Below are positions 22,170 through 24,034 of a stretch of DNA of 24,034 nt, in pieces. Each line of letters begins with the position of its first letter. The first letter of the stretch is position 1. The position numbers were made by a program, and so were the translations under genes. The notes under the pieces were generated by a model, which was not told the DNA's origin, made no database searches, and saw only the letters and a list, made by a program, of their open reading frames with translations. This stretch comes from JAVZLH01 sp038883475. GTDB lineage: Archaea > Thermoproteota > Bathyarchaeia > Bathyarchaeales > Bathycorpusculaceae. Location: NCBI GenBank assembly GCA_038883475.1, contig JAVZMA010000022.1:1-24034 (forward strand). Direction: 5' to 3'.

Positions 22170-23114
22170 TTGAAGATGATTTATTTGCAGTCGCCCCTAA
22201 ATCAAATCGTCAAAGAGGCTTTAGAAATTCAGCATAACCAGTTAGGAGAAATCGTTGACAAAGCCACAGCAATGCTCAGCAGCGAAAATGGTAAGGTTGG
22301 AGACTTTGAAGTCGAGGGAAGACTCGTCAAACTTGAACCCATCGGCGAAGCACTTGTAACCAGCGATTTGCACGGCGACTTAGAAAGCCTAATCGACATA
22401 CTGAAAGGCAGCAATTTCCTACAGAAAATGAGCCAAAATGAACGGGCTTTCCTAATTTTTCTAGGCGACTACGGCGACAGAGGGGATTATTCAGCAGAAG
22501 TTTACTACACTGTTCTAAAACTCAAGCTTCTGTTTCCACAACAAGTAATTCTCATGCGGGGAAACCATGAAGGTCCAGAAGACCTCATGGCTTCGCCTCA
22601 TGATTTACCATATCAATTTCAGGTAAGGTTCGGCAAAAACTGGAACATTGCGTACACTAAAGTCCGCGAGTTATTCAAGCATCTTTATAATGCTGTGCTT
22701 GTTAGGGAACGGTGCCTAATAATCCATGGAGGACCGCCGTCGCAAGCAAAAACGTTAGAGGATTTAGCCTACGCCCACGTAAAGCATCCAAAACAGAGTT
22801 TTCTTGAGGAGATGCTTTGGAGCGATCCAAACGATATGGTTGAAGGTGTTTGCGCCTCGCCCCGCGGTGCTGGAAAACTTTTTGGAGAAAAAATAACGAA
22901 CGAGGCATTAAGGAGATTCAACGTTAAAATTCTAATAAGGGGACATGAACCATGCATGGAAGGCTACAAAATCAACCATAAAGGAAAAGTCTTAACCCTG
23001 TTTTCTCGGAAAGGACCTCCCTATTTCAACATTCGCGGCGCCTATCTGGATTTTGAACTTTCCAAGGAATATGAAAATGCGGAGCAGTTGATTCCGTTCA
23101 TCCACAAGTTTTAG
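22170..23114 (+). CDS. PPP-family serine/threonine protein phosphatase
   Basis: This protein has about 314 residues and all PPP metallophosphatase signatures in order: SDLHGD (~64-69, the GDxHG equivalent), LGDYGDRGD (~98-106), RGNHE (~130-134), IIHGGPP (~184-190) and IRGHEPC (~253-259). These ligate two metal ions and bind phosphate, so the enzyme should be active. It resembles archaeal PP1-type phosphatases. An N-terminal helical part of ~55 residues precedes the catalytic domain. The start is either TTG 22170, adjoining the stop of the coiled-coil gene, or ATG 22176; neither has a strong ribosome site, so translational coupling is likely. No kinase gene is adjacent. Confidence 0.92.
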   Translation: MKMIYLQSPLNQIVKEALEIQHNQLGEIVDKATAMLSSENGKVGDFEVEGRLVKLEPIGEALVTSDLHGDLESLIDILKGSNFLQKMSQNERAFLIFLGDYGDRGDYSAEVYYTVLKLKLLFPQQVILMRGNHEGPEDLMASPHDLPYQFQVRFGKNWNIAYTKVRELFKHLYNAVLVRERCLIIHGGPPSQAKTLEDLAYAHVKHPKQSFLEEMLWSDPNDMVEGVCASPRGAGKLFGEKITNEALRRFNVKILIRGHEPCMEGYKINHKGKVLTLFSRKGPPYFNIRGAYLDFELSKEYENAEQLIPFIHKF

Positions 23115-23177
23115 GAAACTTTAAGAACACGGTTCAGTTAGCATCTTTCAAAATTGAGGAATGCAGAAGGTTTCGTT

Positions 23178-24034
23178 TTGAAAATTGGAATCGCAACAAG
23201 AAATAGGAACTCTTGGAGTTCCACACAGCTTCAAGAAGCCTTGGCGAAACGTAAAATTCCATACATTTGCTTCAGTTTCCCCCATTTAATCGCCCGCATC
23301 GGCTACAAACCATACGCAAAAGTTGGCGACATAGATATCCTAGAAAATTTGGATGCATTAATAATTCGCCCAATTGGGCGAGGTTCGCTAGAAGAAATAG
23401 TTTTCAGAATGGACATGCTTTATAGGCTTGAGAGGCTCGGCTTACTCGTCATAAATCCTCCGGAAGCCATAGAACACTGCGTTGATAAATATGATATTCT
23501 GGCAATTCTGGAAGACAACGGCATACCAGTTCCACGCACAGCAGTAACCGAAAACGTTGAAGAAGCTTTAAAGGCTTTCAACGAACTTGGCGGGGATGTT
23601 GTTGTTAAACCCCTTTTCGGGTCGAGGGGTATAGGCGCAACCCGTGTCACAGACCCCGAAGTCGCCCATACAGTGTTCCGCTCCATAACATTCTATCACG
23701 GCGTAATCTACATCCAAGAATTCGTTCCCCACGGTTTTTCGGATATCCGCGCCTTCGTCATAGACAACCGCGTAGTTGCAGCCATGCGCAGAGTGGCAAA
23801 CAGTTGGAAAACCAACTACAGCCAAGGCGCTCGCCCACAACCCATACGCCTAAGCGATGAACTTGAGGAACTTGCAGTTAAGTCGGCAAAGTTAATAGGA
23901 TGCAAAATAGCGGGCGTAGACATACTTGAAAGCCCAAAAGGTCCAGTGATAGTTGAGGTTAACAGCCAACCGGGATGGAGAGGGCTACAGTCTGTTACAA
24001 AAGTCAAGATTGCAGATGAAATCGTCAACTTTGT
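23178..24034 (+). CDS. mptN: RimK-family ATP-grasp ligase, probably H4MPT:glutamate ligase (3'-truncated)
   Basis: At least 285 residues are present, and the gene runs off the right edge. It begins KIGIATRNRNSWSSTQLQEAL and has the block RPIGRGSLEEIVFRMDMLYR, then the ATP-grasp core: VDKYDILAILEDNGIPVPRT, VVVKPLFGSRGIGATRV (P-loop-like), YIQEFVPHG, DIRAFVIDNRVVAAMRR and GPVIVEVNSQPGWRG (metal site). The RimK branch includes MptN, which adds glutamate to tetrahydromethanopterin, and CofF, which caps coenzyme F420. The C1 genes nearby favour MptN, but sequence alone does not exclude CofF. The start is TTG 23178, with GAAGG 7 nt before it; ATG 23161 is in another frame and closed within seven codons. 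Confidence 0.8.
   Translation, partial: MKIGIATRNRNSWSSTQLQEALAKRKIPYICFSFPHLIARIGYKPYAKVGDIDILENLDALIIRPIGRGSLEEIVFRMDMLYRLERLGLLVINPPEAIEHCVDKYDILAILEDNGIPVPRTAVTENVEEALKAFNELGGDVVVKPLFGSRGIGATRVTDPEVAHTVFRSITFYHGVIYIQEFVPHGFSDIRAFVIDNRVVAAMRRVANSWKTNYSQGARPQPIRLSDELEELAVKSAKLIGCKIAGVDILESPKGPVIVEVNSQPGWRGLQSVTKVKIADEIVNF

Noticed and set aside
1..24034. CRISPR array, insertion sequence or rRNA operon
   Set aside because: No regularly spaced direct repeats, transposase motifs or conserved rRNA segments were seen on either strand.

Overview
The window is archaeal. Four things show this: a CdvA/ESCRT-III/CdvC (Vps4) division locus, tetrahydromethanopterin-linked C1 genes (formyl-methanofuran dehydrogenase and methenyl-H4MPT cyclohydrolase), an HdrA-MvhD electron-bifurcation subunit, and archaeal-style box A promoters with GGAGGT/GGTGA ribosome sites. 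CdvA together with the H4MPT branch of the Wood-Ljungdahl pathway fits an anaerobic TACK archaeon, most likely a Bathyarchaeia relative. That placement is inference, because no rRNA gene is present. TTG start codons are common. No tRNA, rRNA, CRISPR array or insertion sequence was seen.

Layout. 1-1695 is the 3' part of a heterodisulfide reductase HdrA fused to an MvhD domain. It converges on an APC amino-acid permease (1700-2983, minus), which lies downstream of a class II glutamine amidotransferase (3062-3892, minus). 3893-4111 holds no protein gene but contains a candidate C/D-box sRNA (3982-4052, plus) with a box A correctly spaced upstream. A two-helix membrane protein (4112-4333, minus) is divergent from the cell-division operon: ESCRT-III paralogue, cdvA, cdvB and cdvC (4563-8079, plus). 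Three tandem 12-bp repeats lie just upstream of that operon's promoter. After an inverted repeat come mobB and a winged-helix regulator (8189-9211, minus).

9331-12805 contains three divergent paralogues of a nucleotidyltransferase-fold protein, two on plus and one on minus, plus a small unknown gene. The minus-strand paralogue overlaps a membrane S-component-like transporter gene (12802-13566) by ATGA. A CitG-like gene is divergent from that transporter across a short palindrome.

14784-20161 is a compact C1 operon, fwdD-fwdB-fwdA-fwdC-mch. It encodes the tungsten/molybdenum enzyme interconverting CO2 and formyl-methanofuran, and the cyclohydrolase acting later in the pathway. MobB would help supply its pterin cofactor, HdrA-MvhD belongs to the electron-supply machinery, and the truncated ATP-grasp ligase at the right end (23178-24034) probably finishes the H4MPT-type cofactor. 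A second S-component-like transporter (20158-20799, minus) is divergent, across a 10-bp-arm palindrome, from a coiled-coil protein gene followed directly by a PPP-family protein phosphatase.

Most unusual points: an extra ESCRT-III gene heading the division operon; a cdvB frame whose conserved N-terminus has no ATG, GTG or TTG; the candidate sRNA, whose guide points at a conserved methylation site in 23S rRNA; the nucleotidyltransferase trio, with catalytic residues lost in two copies; and an insertion of about 49 residues in FwdB.
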